Assembly: GCA_036852015.1 (NCBI GenBank)
Contig: JAANDG010000004.1
Span: forward strand, 496,001-560,000
Direction of reading: 5' to 3'
Source: Pelodera strongyloides
Lineage: Eukaryota; Nematoda; Chromadorea; Rhabditida; Rhabditidae
Length of the DNA stretch: 64,000 bases
This document shows positions 25,000 to 36,205 of the stretch, piece by piece. Within the stretch, counting starts at the first letter, position 1. Every line of letters begins with the position of its first letter. The notes beneath the pieces were generated by a model, which saw only the letters and a program-made list of their open reading frames with translations, had not been told where the DNA came from and ran no database searches. The translations under genes and the position numbers were made by a program.

Positions 25000-27580
25000 T
25001 AACATGGACAGCTCTATCTGTATATTTAAAAGATACTTCCATTGCGTTTTCACGTAAGTGAGACGCTCCACATAAAGTACTCTCTTGTCTTAGCTACCGT
25101 AGTCTAGCTTCTGCAACTATAGTATTGTGCGATTTTTTCTGAGCGAATTTCGAACATGTAACGAATTTACGAAACCTACGACTTGAAATACCACCGATAA
25201 ACTCTCATAAATCGTAAACAGTCATTATCAAATAAATTAACAAAAATCTTAGCTCTAAAATCTCAATCAATTAACAAAACAGAAAACCAAAAACAAGAAG
25301 CTTATTGTCAAACCTTTTATACGATAATTTGTCGAAATAAAGTGTATTTATTATTGTATGACAAAAATTGAGCTTGATTCTCAGTAATCCCGCCTGTTGT
25401 GTTACATTTGTGTCTGATCTTTGCTAATAACTTCCCCCATTTTGAGTGTTTTTACGGGCGTAATTATTTTAAAATGGATTTTTTTTTTTTCATTCATATA
25501 TCAAAGTGAACATTTCTAAGTTTAAAGACTGATACTTGACGCACGCTAATAGGGCGCTAACATAGTAAGTATTACTGCGAAACCATGACCATTGTTGCGC
25601 CGTTTTTTCTGAATGACCAATAATGTATTAAATATGTATAATGAATCGGTTGTATAATGAAGCTGTTTTAAACAATGAGGATTAATATTAATGATTCTAG
25701 GTACATGTAACTAGTTTGAGGTCTGAATTTTTCCATCAAATCCATGGAAATGAACTTTAAATGCAAGTATGCAAGTTATAACCAACAAAACAAAATGCAT
25801 TCGTTATTTGCATTCTCGTAAAGCCTTGTACTATTTTGATGATGATAATAATAACCCAAAACCCAACAACAGCACAGTAAACTCGCATAAATTAACCCAA
25901 CACTTGACAGTTGCATTCCCATGCATTGTATGCAAATTATATGAAATGCTGCATTATATCTAACTCTTTATTCAATTAATAAAATAAACATCTAAGATTT
26001 CGCCAGATTACCGCATTTTCTTCAAATTTGTTAAGAATCAAGTTCTAACTATTATGATTATGGGCCGACGCCTATCGTAGGCCTGAAGTATGAAGTATAA
26101 ACTTATTGGGCATGGGAATAAAATTTCTCAGGATTTTTTTCTCAGGCTTCAACAAAAACATAGCCTGAAAATGGGTAAAAACCGTGAACATGATTATTTG
26201 TTACGCACCAGTCCAGTGAGAAATATGTAAAATGGAGTGCATACTGCATACAAAATTCTTCAATCTTTGCTCAACATGACTCAAGCAAGCTTAATTTGTT
26301 TTATGATTTATGCTGTCAATGTTACGGACTAACGTCAAAGGCACATACAAAAATGGAGTTTTTGGTGTTTTGGTTTCTTAACATTTTGTGTATTGAAGCG
26401 CATAAAGGCATAAAATACTAACATATAAAATCGAAAGAACATGATATGTCCTTCATAGAAGAAAATGCGATCTTCAATCTTAAAATTGTACAACTTTGAG
26501 AATGTAGGTACGCTGTTGAAATTTGTATGTGCTCTTTGTGTTAGTTAGAATTCTAGTTTAGATAATTTCCGGCCTTTTTCAGTCCTCTTTTAATTAGTTA
26601 TAATGCAGCATTTCATATAATTTGCATACAATGCATGGGAATGCAACTGTCAAGTGTTGGGTTAATTTATGCGAGTTTACTGTGCTGTTGTTGGGTTTTG
26701 GGTTATTATTATCATCATCAAAATAGTACAAGGCTTTACGAGAATGCAAATAACGAATGCATTTTGTTTTGTTGGTTATAACTTGCATACTTGCATTTAA
26801 AGTTCATTTCCATGGATTTGATGGAAAAATTCAGACCTCAAACTAGTTACATGTACCTAGAATCATTAATATTAATCCTCATTGTTTAAAACAGCTTCAT
26901 TATACAACCGATTCATTATACATATTTAATACATTATTGGTCATTCAGAAAAAACGGCGCAACAATGGTCAATGGTTTCGCAGTAATACTTACTATGTTA
27001 GCGCCCTATTAGCGTGCGTCAAGTATCAGTCTTTAAACTTAGAAATGTTCACTTTGATATATAATGACCATTTTGAAAAAAAAAAAAAATCCATTTTAAA
27101 ATAATTACGCCCGTAAAAACACTCAAAATGGGGGAAGTTATTAGCAAAGATCAGACACAAATGTAACACAACAGGCGGGATTACTGAGAATCAAGCTCAA
27201 TTTTTGTCATACAATAATAAATACACTTTATTTCGACAAATTATCGTATAAAAGGTTTGACAATAAGCTTCTTGTTTATGTGGTTTTCTGTATTTTTTGT
27301 TAATTGATTCGAGATTTTTAAGATTGCTAAGATATTTTTGTTAATTTATTTGATAATGACTGTTTACGATTTATGAGAGTTTATCGGTGGTATTTCAAGT
27401 CGTAGGTTTCGTAAATTCGTTACATGTTCGAAATTCGCTCAGAAAAAATCGCACAATACTATAGTTGCAGAAGCTAGACTACGGTAGCTAAGACAAGAGA
27501 GTACTTTATGTGGAGCGTCTCACTTACGTGAAAACGCAATGGAAGTATCTTTTAAATATACAGATAGAGCTGTCCATGTT
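25000..27580. mobile_element. Giant foldback element, about 2.6 kb
   Basis: The left arm (25000-25958) and right arm (26599-27580) are inverted copies over nearly 1 kb with only scattered small differences; even a 64-codon chance frame is repeated on opposite strands. Both arms start TAACATGGACAGCTC. The 640 bp between them shows no gene. No transposase was seen in arms or spacer. It ends about 175 bp before the srx-type start codon. Confidence 0.85.
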
Positions 27581-27754
27581 ATTGCCGGAACTATTATTGC
27601 AGTGGTAGTTTACTTGTACATACTCTATGAAGAGAGATAGAGAGAGAGAGAGAGAAAGATAGAGAGAAAGATGGGTGGAGAGAAATAGTGGATAAACAAT
27701 GAGTGCGAGCGGGACGAGAGCTAAATTGTGTGATAAAATACTAACAAATTTCAG

Positions 27755-30700
27755 ATGGGCTTCCTGGGAGTGCTCGTGGACGTCTCTTTAATAATAATTA
27801 TTCTCCGAGTAAAGCGATTGCGTACCTCGTTCGGTGTCCTCTCCGCTTACCATGTAGTGGGTGACGCTGGGGTTCTTATTATATTTCTAATGGTTGCGGC
27901 GCCATCAGCATACCTGTAAGTATATCAGTCGAACACGGATTGTTTTACCTATTATCATGATCTTTTAGCCTGAGAATATTAATACTCCGCTCGCGAACCG
28001 CAGCTTGTTCAATAGGGATTACAGAGAAATTCAAAATGTCCTGTGGTTACATTATTGTAATAATAATAATTTATTGACACATTATATAAAATATATAAGT
28101 GTGCATCATATAAATGATGAGAAGGTTGGCAAATTAAGCCACATGTAACGATTAGCTTGAGGTTCGTTTATAAGAAAAGAGTAACACCTTGCAACAAATC
28201 AATTACCAATAAGATTGAGTTTTCGCCATAGTTGATTTTTTGAATTTTCGTGCATTACCTCAGAAATAAAACAATAACATAACACACACAATAGTGAATT
28301 ATAACATAAATCTATATACTACGGCATGCCTAAGAATAGTTTCTACCTAGCCACCTTTCTCAAATTCTAGCATCCGTAATATACCTCCACCCGCAGTAAT
28401 TCGAATGCGCTATGCACGAAAATTCATGTACCGCACATGGTAGTTTTTGTGGATAAGCCACAGGCGTGCTACTCAAGGATACAGGTAAAATTATTAAATA
28501 CAAGTTTGCTTCATGGATTGTTCACTGAGGTTGGTTCCAACATACATGTTTGCACATGTTTGATTCTGATATAATTCTTTTAGAACGCAGATAAACATAA
28601 CAAATACGATTCGATGTAGATAACAGTTGAAAATAGATACGAAACGAAATAACAGAGGTGAAAGTAAATATGATATTTAGGTTTCTTCGTGACTTTTCCA
28701 TGATGTAGATGTAGCTGCAAACTCTAATGGCCGTTTTTAGAAGATTTCTAAATGAATGTGATGATTAATTCGTTCTTGGAATATAGGTATATTCCTTAAA
28801 CCCGACTGTGATATCATTTTCTTCGAAACTATTTAGAATTTGAGTGATGTCTGACGATTTCAATAGCCTTTTAAATGTTTTAGAATCATGTATTGTATTG
28901 TATTTGAGCGTATTGCACCATTAGTTTTGGGTACAGAACTACTTTTGAGTGGGCTTCTGTAGTAAATCAAACTGCTTTCATCATTCCGGTACAGCGTTTT
29001 TGAACAGAACATATGTCATAGTTCACCTAAAATTCTAGAATAGCAGAAAAAAACTGTATATGACTTTCGCAGAACATCAAATAATCGCTCGAAGCGCTGC
29101 CAGTTTAGAGTGTCATGAATTTTCCTTGTAATGCTTTTAAACCCGCTTTCTGCACAAGTAAACTCTTTCCCTTTCCCGACCCTGTATACATTGAAGGCAA
29201 TCCGACGTCTACGGTCCAGTTTTATCAAAGTTAGCAGGAGCAATAACAACTGTTTTCTGGAATACTATATTATGGGGACAACTCCTCATGTGTAAGTGCC
29301 TAGAAAAACTTCCTGCCTTTCTCGGATTTTTCATACAAAACCTTATTTTGAAATACATTACGGTGGTACGATGGTAGTTCTTCTGATGCTTGGTATAGGA
29401 AAGAGGCTGGTTTTAAAGGGTCAGGCTCATTTTAATTGACCCCTATTTTTGACGATTCCACCTGAATCTCCATGTCAAATATAGTAGGACACGATATTTT
29501 TCTAATTTTCAAGCGCAAAATTCACGCAACATTCGGCAATTTACCATTGTCAGTCATACCCAACTATCTATCGCAGTTGTCACGCCCCTTCGCGCTAACT
29601 GGGCAATATGCTCTATTGGGCGTGGCAATTGCGATATTGGCCAATCAGCGCGAATGGGCGTTCCAACTGCGATAAATAGTTGGGTATGAATGGCCATGGT
29701 AAATTGTTGAATAGTGTGTGAATTTAGTGCTTGAAACTTAGAAAACTATTGCATCCTACTATATTTGACATGGAGAATCAGATGTAATCATCAAAAATAG
29801 GGGTCATTTGAAATGGGCCTGACCCTTTAAGTCCTTTTTTCTAGTCAAGTTTTTAAATTTGCCACAGGTCTTTTATTTATGTTCCTTTTAACTTACATCT
29901 TAAATAACATTAAACCGAAATTCGTTGCAGCTATAAATCGATGTGTGGCTATTTGTTTTCCGTTCAGCTACAGTCGTGTGTTCTCGCACTCGGCCGTGAT
30001 AAAATACATCATCGCAACGTTTGCATTATCAATTCTTCCAAATTTGTTGTATGTAATACGTGAGTTACTTTCAAAACATTTGCATATCCGCATGAGTGCC
30101 TTTTTATTTAGATTGTGTTTTTATGCCTGCCACATATGTACATTAAATTAGTTTAATTGCACACGCTTGAACACTGTAATAATGAATAAATCCACACTTA
30201 AACAAACATTCTTCTGGAGCGTAAACGATTATTCTTATGCACCTCAGTGAGCGCATAAAACTAAAACATAGTACTCATCATTTTGGGGCATCATACACAA
30301 AAGTGAAAGATACAAGCACATTGAGGATGGGGAGGGGAACGGTTCTTGCAAATAACATTTATTTAGGTGACCAGGTGATTTATATCGGGAGATTGTTATA
30401 AATAAAGAGCTTTGTAAGATGGTTCAATAGCATAAATACAAGAAACAGTGTTTCCCCAGCTTATACACCAGCCGGTCATGCTTTCCCCAACAATTTTGCC
30501 ACAGCTTTTGTCAGCGACATAATGCGAAAATGCAAAATAGACACTATTTTTCTAGGGTTAAAAGTTTATACAGGCACACTTAATTACTATCGGTCTATTC
30601 CAGCCTCATGCTCCTTCCATTTCGAATATGACAAATTCTTTTGGAAATTTTCGGATGATTTATGTGGTCATTTTCTATCTTTCTACATCGATTTCATGTT

Positions 30701-32053
30701 CAGTCTGATTATATTAGTCATCGTTCTTACTCTCGATGTATACACTATGATAAAATGCTGGACCTATCCCCAGGTTGGTTTAGCGTGGAACTTTAGATTA
30801 TGGGCGATCACAAAAAAAAGATTGCGCCCTGGAGTGGACGCCCACTTAGACTGGAGTGCGCGACTACTTTCAGGGTGTGCGACAGGCGCGCCAGGAGCGG
30901 GCACGAACTTTTGTTCGCGTACCCGTGGCGCGCTCCTAGCACGTCAGCTGCCACCACATTTGTTTAGGTATCTCCCCAATTGAAGAGTGGAGGGTAATAA
31001 ACCAAAAGTATAACTGGTAAAGAATTAAAATTAAACTATGAGAAACAACTAAAAGAAAGTGTGAAAAAAGAAAATTAAACGAAAGTACCCGGTAATACCC
31101 AGGTAACCCGTTTCGACCCCAAAGTCACAGACGGGATTTTATGGCAAGCTGTGGAGGGGTCATCATCAGTGTGATGCCACAGCTTACCAAGTATAAAATG
31201 ACTGTTAATTGAATAATAAATTAAACAAAATAAATATAAAATAATAGTGAAATTTTGAGGGGATTAAAGAAAAAAGAACCAGGTGTGTGTTACTGGGCTA
31301 GTAATAAAAAACCCGTGGCTATATTAAACCCGTGGCTCGATGTATACACTATGATAAAATGCTGGACCTATCCCCAGGTTGGTTTAGCGTGGAACTTTAG
31401 ATTATGGGCGATCACAAAAAAAAGATTGCGCCCTGGAGTGGACGCCCACTTAGACTGGAGTGCGCGACTACTTTCAGGGTGTGCGACAGGCGCGCCAGGA
31501 GCGGGCACGAACTTTTGTTCGCGTACCCGTGGCGCGCTCCTAGCACGTCAGCTGCCACCACATTTGTTTAGGTATCTCCCCAATTGAAGAGTGGAGGGTA
31601 ACGTAATAGTTTCAGATTTGATGACGACATAAAATGTTAAGCTTTTACGTGGGTCTGATCTCTGTAGCTTTGTTGTGTAGAAATTACAGTTTTCAGAGAG
31701 TTCAACAGCAAAATAGAAATGGGCACACTTTTCGAACGGCCAGAAAAGAGTTGCAGTTCTTCTTCCAGGTGAGCCAACTTTGAACTTTCGTTTACTATTT
31801 CAAAAACAAAATTATAAAAGTAAAAAATACGTAACGAAACTAACAGCGAACGAACGGAAAAAAAACTTATTTTTATGATCATTTCATATTTCAGTCCTGT
31901 CTCACGTCTGTCGTGTTCGCAATAATGATAATATCTTTCCATGCAATTGTTTTATTTCTGCCCGAAGATGCAATTTGGGGAAGATTTTTCGCCACAACTT
32001 TTACGTGGGAAGCGGCGCATCTGGCTGATGGGTCAGTGGTAACTACTTTCTAA
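27755..32053 (+). CDS. Srx-type serpentine chemoreceptor (7TM GPCR)
   Basis: Seven exons kept in frame: 27755-27915, 28397-28484, 29231-29291, 29931-30059, 30604-30773, 31697-31768, 31895-32053 (TAA), giving 279 residues, slightly short for the family (about 300). Hydrophobic segments alternate with family marks of nematode srx receptors: TM1 GFLGVLVDVSLIIII then LRTSFGVLSAYH; TM3 LAGAITTVFWNTILWGQLLM running into SINRCVAICFPFSYSRVF; the Cys-bearing loop CSFHFEYDKFFWKF; ARKELQFFFQSCL before TM6; and TFTWEAAHLADG in TM7. Such receptors sit in sensory-neuron cilia and bind mostly unknown ligands (family knowledge). The ATG directly follows TTTCAG, which suggests a spliced-leader acceptor or a missing short first exon. 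Introns carry a P element (29413-29830) and a perfect 266 bp duplication covering the exon-5 donor. All frames are open, but the short ends leave some doubt that it works. Confidence 0.8.
28056..28073. repeat. (TAA)n tract, possible retroelement tail
   Basis: TAATAATAATAATTTATT-like sequence in the first srx intron. Read on the minus strand it resembles AATAAA plus a (TTA)n tail, as at 50248-50268. No reverse transcriptase remnant could be shown beside it. Confidence 0.35.
29413..29830. repeat. Palindromic element P, copy 2
   Basis: The most complete P copy: TTAAAGGGTCAGGC at the left, GGCCTGACCCTTTAA at the right, and a palindromic core of CAACTATCTATCGCAGTTG and CAACTGCGATAAATAGTTG. It lies in the third srx intron, just downstream of exon 29231-29291. 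Confidence 0.85.
30732..30997 (+). repeat. 266 bp direct repeat, copy 1 (exon-5 end plus intron)
   Basis: Starts inside srx exon 5 and runs into the intron. By eye it is identical to 31336-31601, including GC-rich stretches and a 9-A run. Confidence 0.9.
31336..31601 (+). repeat. 266 bp direct repeat, copy 2
   Basis: Perfect copy of 30732-30997, 604 bp downstream, separated by 338 bp of unrelated AT-rich DNA. It duplicates the last 42 coding bases of exon 5 and its donor site, without an acceptor of its own. Confidence 0.9.
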
Positions 32054-33236
32054 TTTATCACTAGTTATCCTTATTCATTTTGCATTTTTTAATGTTAATG
32101 GGGGTTAGGTAATTACTTTTACTGGTTACGGTAGGTAGTAGCTTGCAGCTTGCGGTCACCAGGAGCAGCTTTACATCGCGATTGGTGCAATACCACGCGT
32201 AAAGTGGAAGTGCAGTTACAATAAAGTGCCAGGCTTGCCAGGCTTAACTTTGACGATGCGCCTTATATAAACCCACTTCCGCGCGCAGTCGCCAGGTATT
32301 TCTTTCGCCAGACAGTCACCGAAATTTCGCCCAGCCTTACTCAGAATCGCATTAGGACACGGCGCAGCAATTCCAACCCACACTACTAAATTTTCAACAC
32401 AGGGAAAAAGAAAATTTAAAGGTTAAAGTATCTTGATTATAAGCGAGGCTTCATATCAATGAATCAACGTGAAACTTATAATTCCAGGATAATCTTGGCT
32501 TGCAATGGGGAATTTCGCCGTGTATTTCGAGAACGAGTTGGACTTTTCAATACTGGGTCGACTTCACAAACACCAGCCAATAATAATCAAGTATTCGTCG
32601 TGCAACCCAAGCCCCAAAATAACACGACATCCACCAGTGCTGGTGCTAAGCAAAAAAAGTGTTTCGACTTCTAAGCGATATGGAAAGGTGGTTTGTGAAA
32701 AATGTGGTGAAAAATAAACCATACCGTACGGAAATTTCCGCATACATTTACAAAACAATGTTACTACTTACTAAAAATGTTATCTAACTACAACCTACGG
32801 TCAAAAAGTAAAGCCAGCCATTATAGAGGCACCCCGTCCTCTGTAATTTATTTTGAAGGAGGATGCACAGAAAGTGACAAAAATTCATGGTATATGTTAC
32901 ACAAGGAAGTCCCCAAAACAACCGTATTCTGCACTGATGGTGATGCTCCGCAACACTATGCAGAGGAAATTTTGAGCGACGAAAAGAATGCGTGAAAACT
33001 GTGCGAAAATTGATGAAGGCCTAGTTAGGTGCGGGGCGACTTCGCCCTATCCTTGCCAGCTTTTCGCCAACTCAAATCAATCGCAAGAACCAGAAGAAAC
33101 TCTGGCCAGGACTGAGCGGTGTGCGTGGCGATATGTATGCACAGCTGACACTTTTCCGATCACCCCATCGTTTTTGGGTGTAGGGTAGTCACCGATCAAC
33201 CAAGTGGAAGTTGATGCCCAGCTGCAGCATCTTTGA
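32054..33236. other. Region without a supported gene
   Basis: Overlapping short open frames (for example 32459-32674, 32505-32717, 32777-32995) contain no motif I recognise; one ends in VVCEKCGEK. They could be remnants of a mobile element or unrecognised exons. Confidence 0.4.
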
Positions 33237-33384
33237 TCATTGACGGTAGAAGTGTAGAACACTACCCCATTTTGCAAATATACTACCCCCAAAATAAAAT
33301 ATACTACCACATGGGAAAATACTACCCCTGCAATATGCTACCCCGGAAAAGATACTACCCCATTGTAGAATACTGCCCCCAACT

Positions 33385-33729
33385 TATTTTACATGACTAC
33401 CCCCGAACTTATTTTACATGACTACCCCAAACTTATTTTACATGCCTACCCCACTTATTTAACATGACTACCCCACTTATTTAACATGACTACCCCACCT
33501 AGTTTACATGACTACCCCCACCTAATTTACATGACTACCCCACTTATTTAACATGACTACCCCACTTATTTAACATGACTACCCCACTTATTTAACATGA
33601 CTACCCCACCTATTTAACATGACTACCCCACCTAGTTTACATGACTACCCCTCTTATTTTACATGGCTACCCCACTTATTTTACATGGCTACCCCACCTA
33701 TTTAACATGACTACCCCACTTATTTAACA
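33385..33729 (+). repeat. 22 bp minisatellite (CATGACTACCCCACTTATTTAA)
   Basis: About 15 tandem units built on CATGACTACCCC plus ACTTATTTAA, with variants ACCTAGTTTA and TCTTATTTTA. The array resumes briefly at about 34145-34207 and 34687-34808, between and after the 450 bp units. Confidence 0.92.
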
Positions 33730-33977
33730 CCAGCCGTTCGAAGAGCCCTACGGGCTCTTCTCCGACTGGAGGAATCGGCCTTCGGCCAATTGTTTCCCTA
33801 TTTAAAAAAAAGAATTGCTAAAATTAAAAAAAATTCTTTCTCCTCAAACACACTTTCACGCGTCTCTTATTGTGGAAACGTATAATACTCAGTTTGGATC
33901 TCCACCCGACTAATGCTACCATGCAAATGTGCCATTGAAGGTGTTGTATGTTGGGCAGAGGATTATCCCTGTGATAA

Positions 33978-34060
33978 GCTGGCATAGTTCAGTAGGTAGA
34001 GCGTTGGACTATGAATCGAGAGGTTGTGCGCTGCTGTGGGTTCGAATCTCGCCAGCGGCA
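33978..34060 (+). ncRNA. tRNA-like sequence, His-type anticodon (ATG), unit 1
   Basis: An 83 nt segment with A box TAGTTCAGTAGGTAGAGC and B box GGGTTCGAATC at tRNA spacing, loop CTATGAA, and a long variable region. The acceptor 3' strand pairs only if shifted into the T arm, so it looks like a tRNA-derived (SINE-like) head rather than a normal tRNA. Confidence 0.45.
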
Positions 34061-34475
34061 AAGATTTTGTATGCTCTGTGCCAATAGAAAATTTTCTTTG
34101 TGAACAGGTTTCGTTATGTTCACACAAACAAAAAAGTAAACTCTTCTCCTTTATATAATAAGATGACTACCCCACTTATTTAACATGACTACCCCACTTA
34201 TTTAACACCAGTCGTTCGAAGAGCCCTACGGGCCCTTCTCCGACTGGAGGAATAGGCCTTCGGCCGATTGTTTCCCTATTTAAAAAAGAATTGCTACAAT
34301 GTAAAAAGTTAACTCTCGTCGTCTCTTTCTCCTCCGTGCCACTCACATTCACATCATACGTCTCTGATTGTGGAAACGTATAATAATTAGTTTAGACCTC
34401 CACTCGACTAATGCTACCATGCAAATTTTTCAATGAAGGTGCTGTATGTAGGTCAGGGGATTATCCTCATGATAA

Positions 34476-34558
34476 GCTAGCATAGCTCAACAGGTAGAGC
34501 GTTGGACTTTGAATCGAGAGGTTGGGTGCTGCAGCGGGTTCGAATCCTGCCAGCGGCA
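34476..34558 (+). ncRNA. tRNA-like sequence, Gln-type anticodon (TTG), unit 2
   Basis: Sister of 33978-34060, also 83 nt. A box TAGCTCAACAGGTAGAGC, anticodon stem-loop TTGGACTTTGAATCGAG (one mismatch), B box GGGTTCGAATCC. It has the same shifted acceptor strand. Both flanks are shared with unit 1, so the tRNA-like part belongs to a duplicated element. Confidence 0.45.
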
Positions 34559-35257
34559 AAGATTTTGTATGCTCTTTCGATCGAAGAATTTTCTTTATGA
34601 AGGGATTTCGTTGTGCACATAAAAACAAAATCATAAACAAAGTCTGTGACAAAGTCATAAACAAACTCTTCTCCTTTATATAATAAGATGACTACCCCAC
34701 CTAGTTTACATGACTACCCCACCTAGTTTACATGACTACCCCTCTTATTTTACATGGCTACCCCACTTATTTTACATGGCTACCCCACCTATTTTACATG
34801 ACTACCCCATATGCTGTGTTACTTAGGGATTTTACTACCCCATAACCTGGGGTAGTTTTCGTAACTGGGGGTAGTATTTTTACATTTTGGGGTAGTATTT
34901 GTGCAGAATATTTTTTCGAAAAAATACTACCCCTTTGTTGTGGGGTAGTATATTCCCGATTTGGGTAGTATACTACACTGGGGTAGTATTCTACATTTTT
35001 ACCATCATTGACAATGTCGACGTCTCGCGCTAAAAGAAATAAAATGAATTGAGTATAAGACGACAAATATTATTGTACGCAAGGGTACGCAAGTGTCAGA
35101 TGATGCACATGTGTAGCCCTCCCACGCATCTTATTGTTAGGTGGTCCGCCGCACCAATGCTGTAAATCCTCTTTTTGCGCGCAGCGACACCGCGGAGTTT
35201 CATCATTAAGGAAAGTCCGGCGGTGCCGCAAGGAAGTACTCAAAAAGAAGGCGTTAC

Positions 35258-35750
35258 CTGACTGTTGCTCCATATGGATTTCTGGATGGAGCGATTGATT
35301 TGTCGTTGTCCAATATAATAAAAGCACGCCAAGGAGACCGACCAACAGATTTGTACGGTTGTGAAGTCGTAGAGTCCTGAAATAACGATTTAAATGTAAG
35401 GTTTCATTTAGTCCTCAGATCTGCTCGAGAGAGAGAGAGAGAGACAGAGAGAGACAGAGATAGATAGATAGATAGATAGATAGAGTGAACGAGAGAGAAA
35501 GAGAGGGGGCGGGAATGAAGAGTGGGAGAGACGGAGAGAGCTGAACAGAAAGATACAAGCACAAACTTCCCACATACGCACTTACGGTATAATATTCCGC
35601 CCCGTATGCGAGATTGAGCACTCGAGCTCCCTTATCCAAGCGCACACTGTATTCAAGAGTGATGCAACGTAAATTCCAGATGGCAAACTGTGCGACGTCT
35701 TCAGGCATCGGCGGGTGTCGCTCATATTTCAACAACCAGTCTTCGTCCAT
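35258..35750 (-). CDS. Unknown lineage-specific protein X1 (two exons seen)
   Basis: Minus-strand exon 35586-35750 starts ATG with MDEDWLLKYERHPPMPEDVA and runs 55 codons to a good GTAAGT donor. A second exon at 35258-35376 follows a TTATTTCAG acceptor and keeps frame. Later exons are not clear. I recognise no family. A damaged paralogue starts at 43840, and 40891 has a weakly similar start. The sequence just upstream of the ATG, and the foldback R1 about 140 bp further up, are shared with those copies. X1 is the only member whose first exon is undamaged. Confidence 0.4.
35425..35484. repeat. GA/GATA microsatellite
   Basis: (GA)n with GACA and GATA variants, in the intron of X1. Confidence 0.9.
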
Positions 35751-35892
35751 TTACCAGTGAAACATTCGAAGTCGAAGTGTCCTAAAAATCGCAAAGAAAA
35801 GCAAAAAGTTGCATGATTCGGAAAAGCTACGTCATCGGCTAATCAGCTTCCCAGACGTATTAAAAAAATACTTAATTAACTAATTAAACGTA

Positions 35893-36205
35893 GGGTTTCC
35901 AAGCATTCCCAAGAGCCAAGTCCTCCAAAAATCAAAAAGTATAAGAGCACCCTAATGCCCTACATAGATGGCGCATTCGAACCGTTCTAAATCGCTCGCA
36001 CGGAGTCGCCCGGTCAATTCGGAGCCGGCTCTAGCGCGCGCCCACGAGGGGCACATTATAAAATGGGACACAATTGCTCTCTCGGAGAAGGCCGGCCCGA
36101 GCCATTGTAGGGCCACTTCAAAAATGTGACCTATTTAGGGCATTCGACTACAGTTATACTATTTGATTAATGAAGAACTCGACGCTTAGGAAAACTTGGG
36201 AACCC
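35893..36205 (+). repeat. Foldback R1 between X1 and Y1
   Basis: About 313 bp. The ends GGGTTTCCAAG...AAATCAAAAAGTAT and the inverse ATACTATTTGATTAATGAAG...CTTGGGAACCC form imperfect inverted repeats of about 90 bp around a GC-rich core (GAAGGCCGGCCCGAGCCATTG, GAGCCGGCTC). Three other copies lie at 37597, 40400 and 43354, always in the same orientation relative to X and Y. Confidence 0.85.

Larger units (their letters stand above)
18655..27754. other. Gene-free region with foldback repeats
   Basis: Upstream of glutamine synthetase and of the srx-type gene. Reading frames are short and show no family motif. The region holds at least six separately listed foldback elements, TC-rich low-complexity DNA near 22141-22200 and GA repeats at 27638-27680. 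The promoter of glutamine synthetase should lie just above 18654, but I see no clear TATA box. Confidence 0.6.
33237..35011. mobile_element. Composite inverted-repeat element with minisatellite and tRNA-like units
   Basis: The left end TCATTGACGGTAGAAGTGTA and the inverted right end (TCAATGATGGTAAAAATGTA read on the minus strand) both run into GAAYACTACCCC. Inside each end lie irregular ACTACCCC repeats in opposite orientation, then tandem 22 bp repeats, then two copies of a unit of about 450 bp (33721-34164 and 34200-34689). No protein-coding gene is seen, so it should be non-autonomous. Confidence 0.7.

Noticed and set aside
25769..26788. Same 64-codon frame on both strands
   Set aside because: It is a chance frame in the two arms of the giant foldback; no protein features.
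29016..29249. Minus-strand frame as reverse-transcriptase remnant
   Set aside because: It overlaps a supported srx exon and shows no RT motif.
29879..30151. Long srx frame starting at an upstream ATG
   Set aside because: Family alignment needs TM3 from the exon at 29231 and an acceptor at 29930 (GTTGCAG). The upstream part of this frame is intron.
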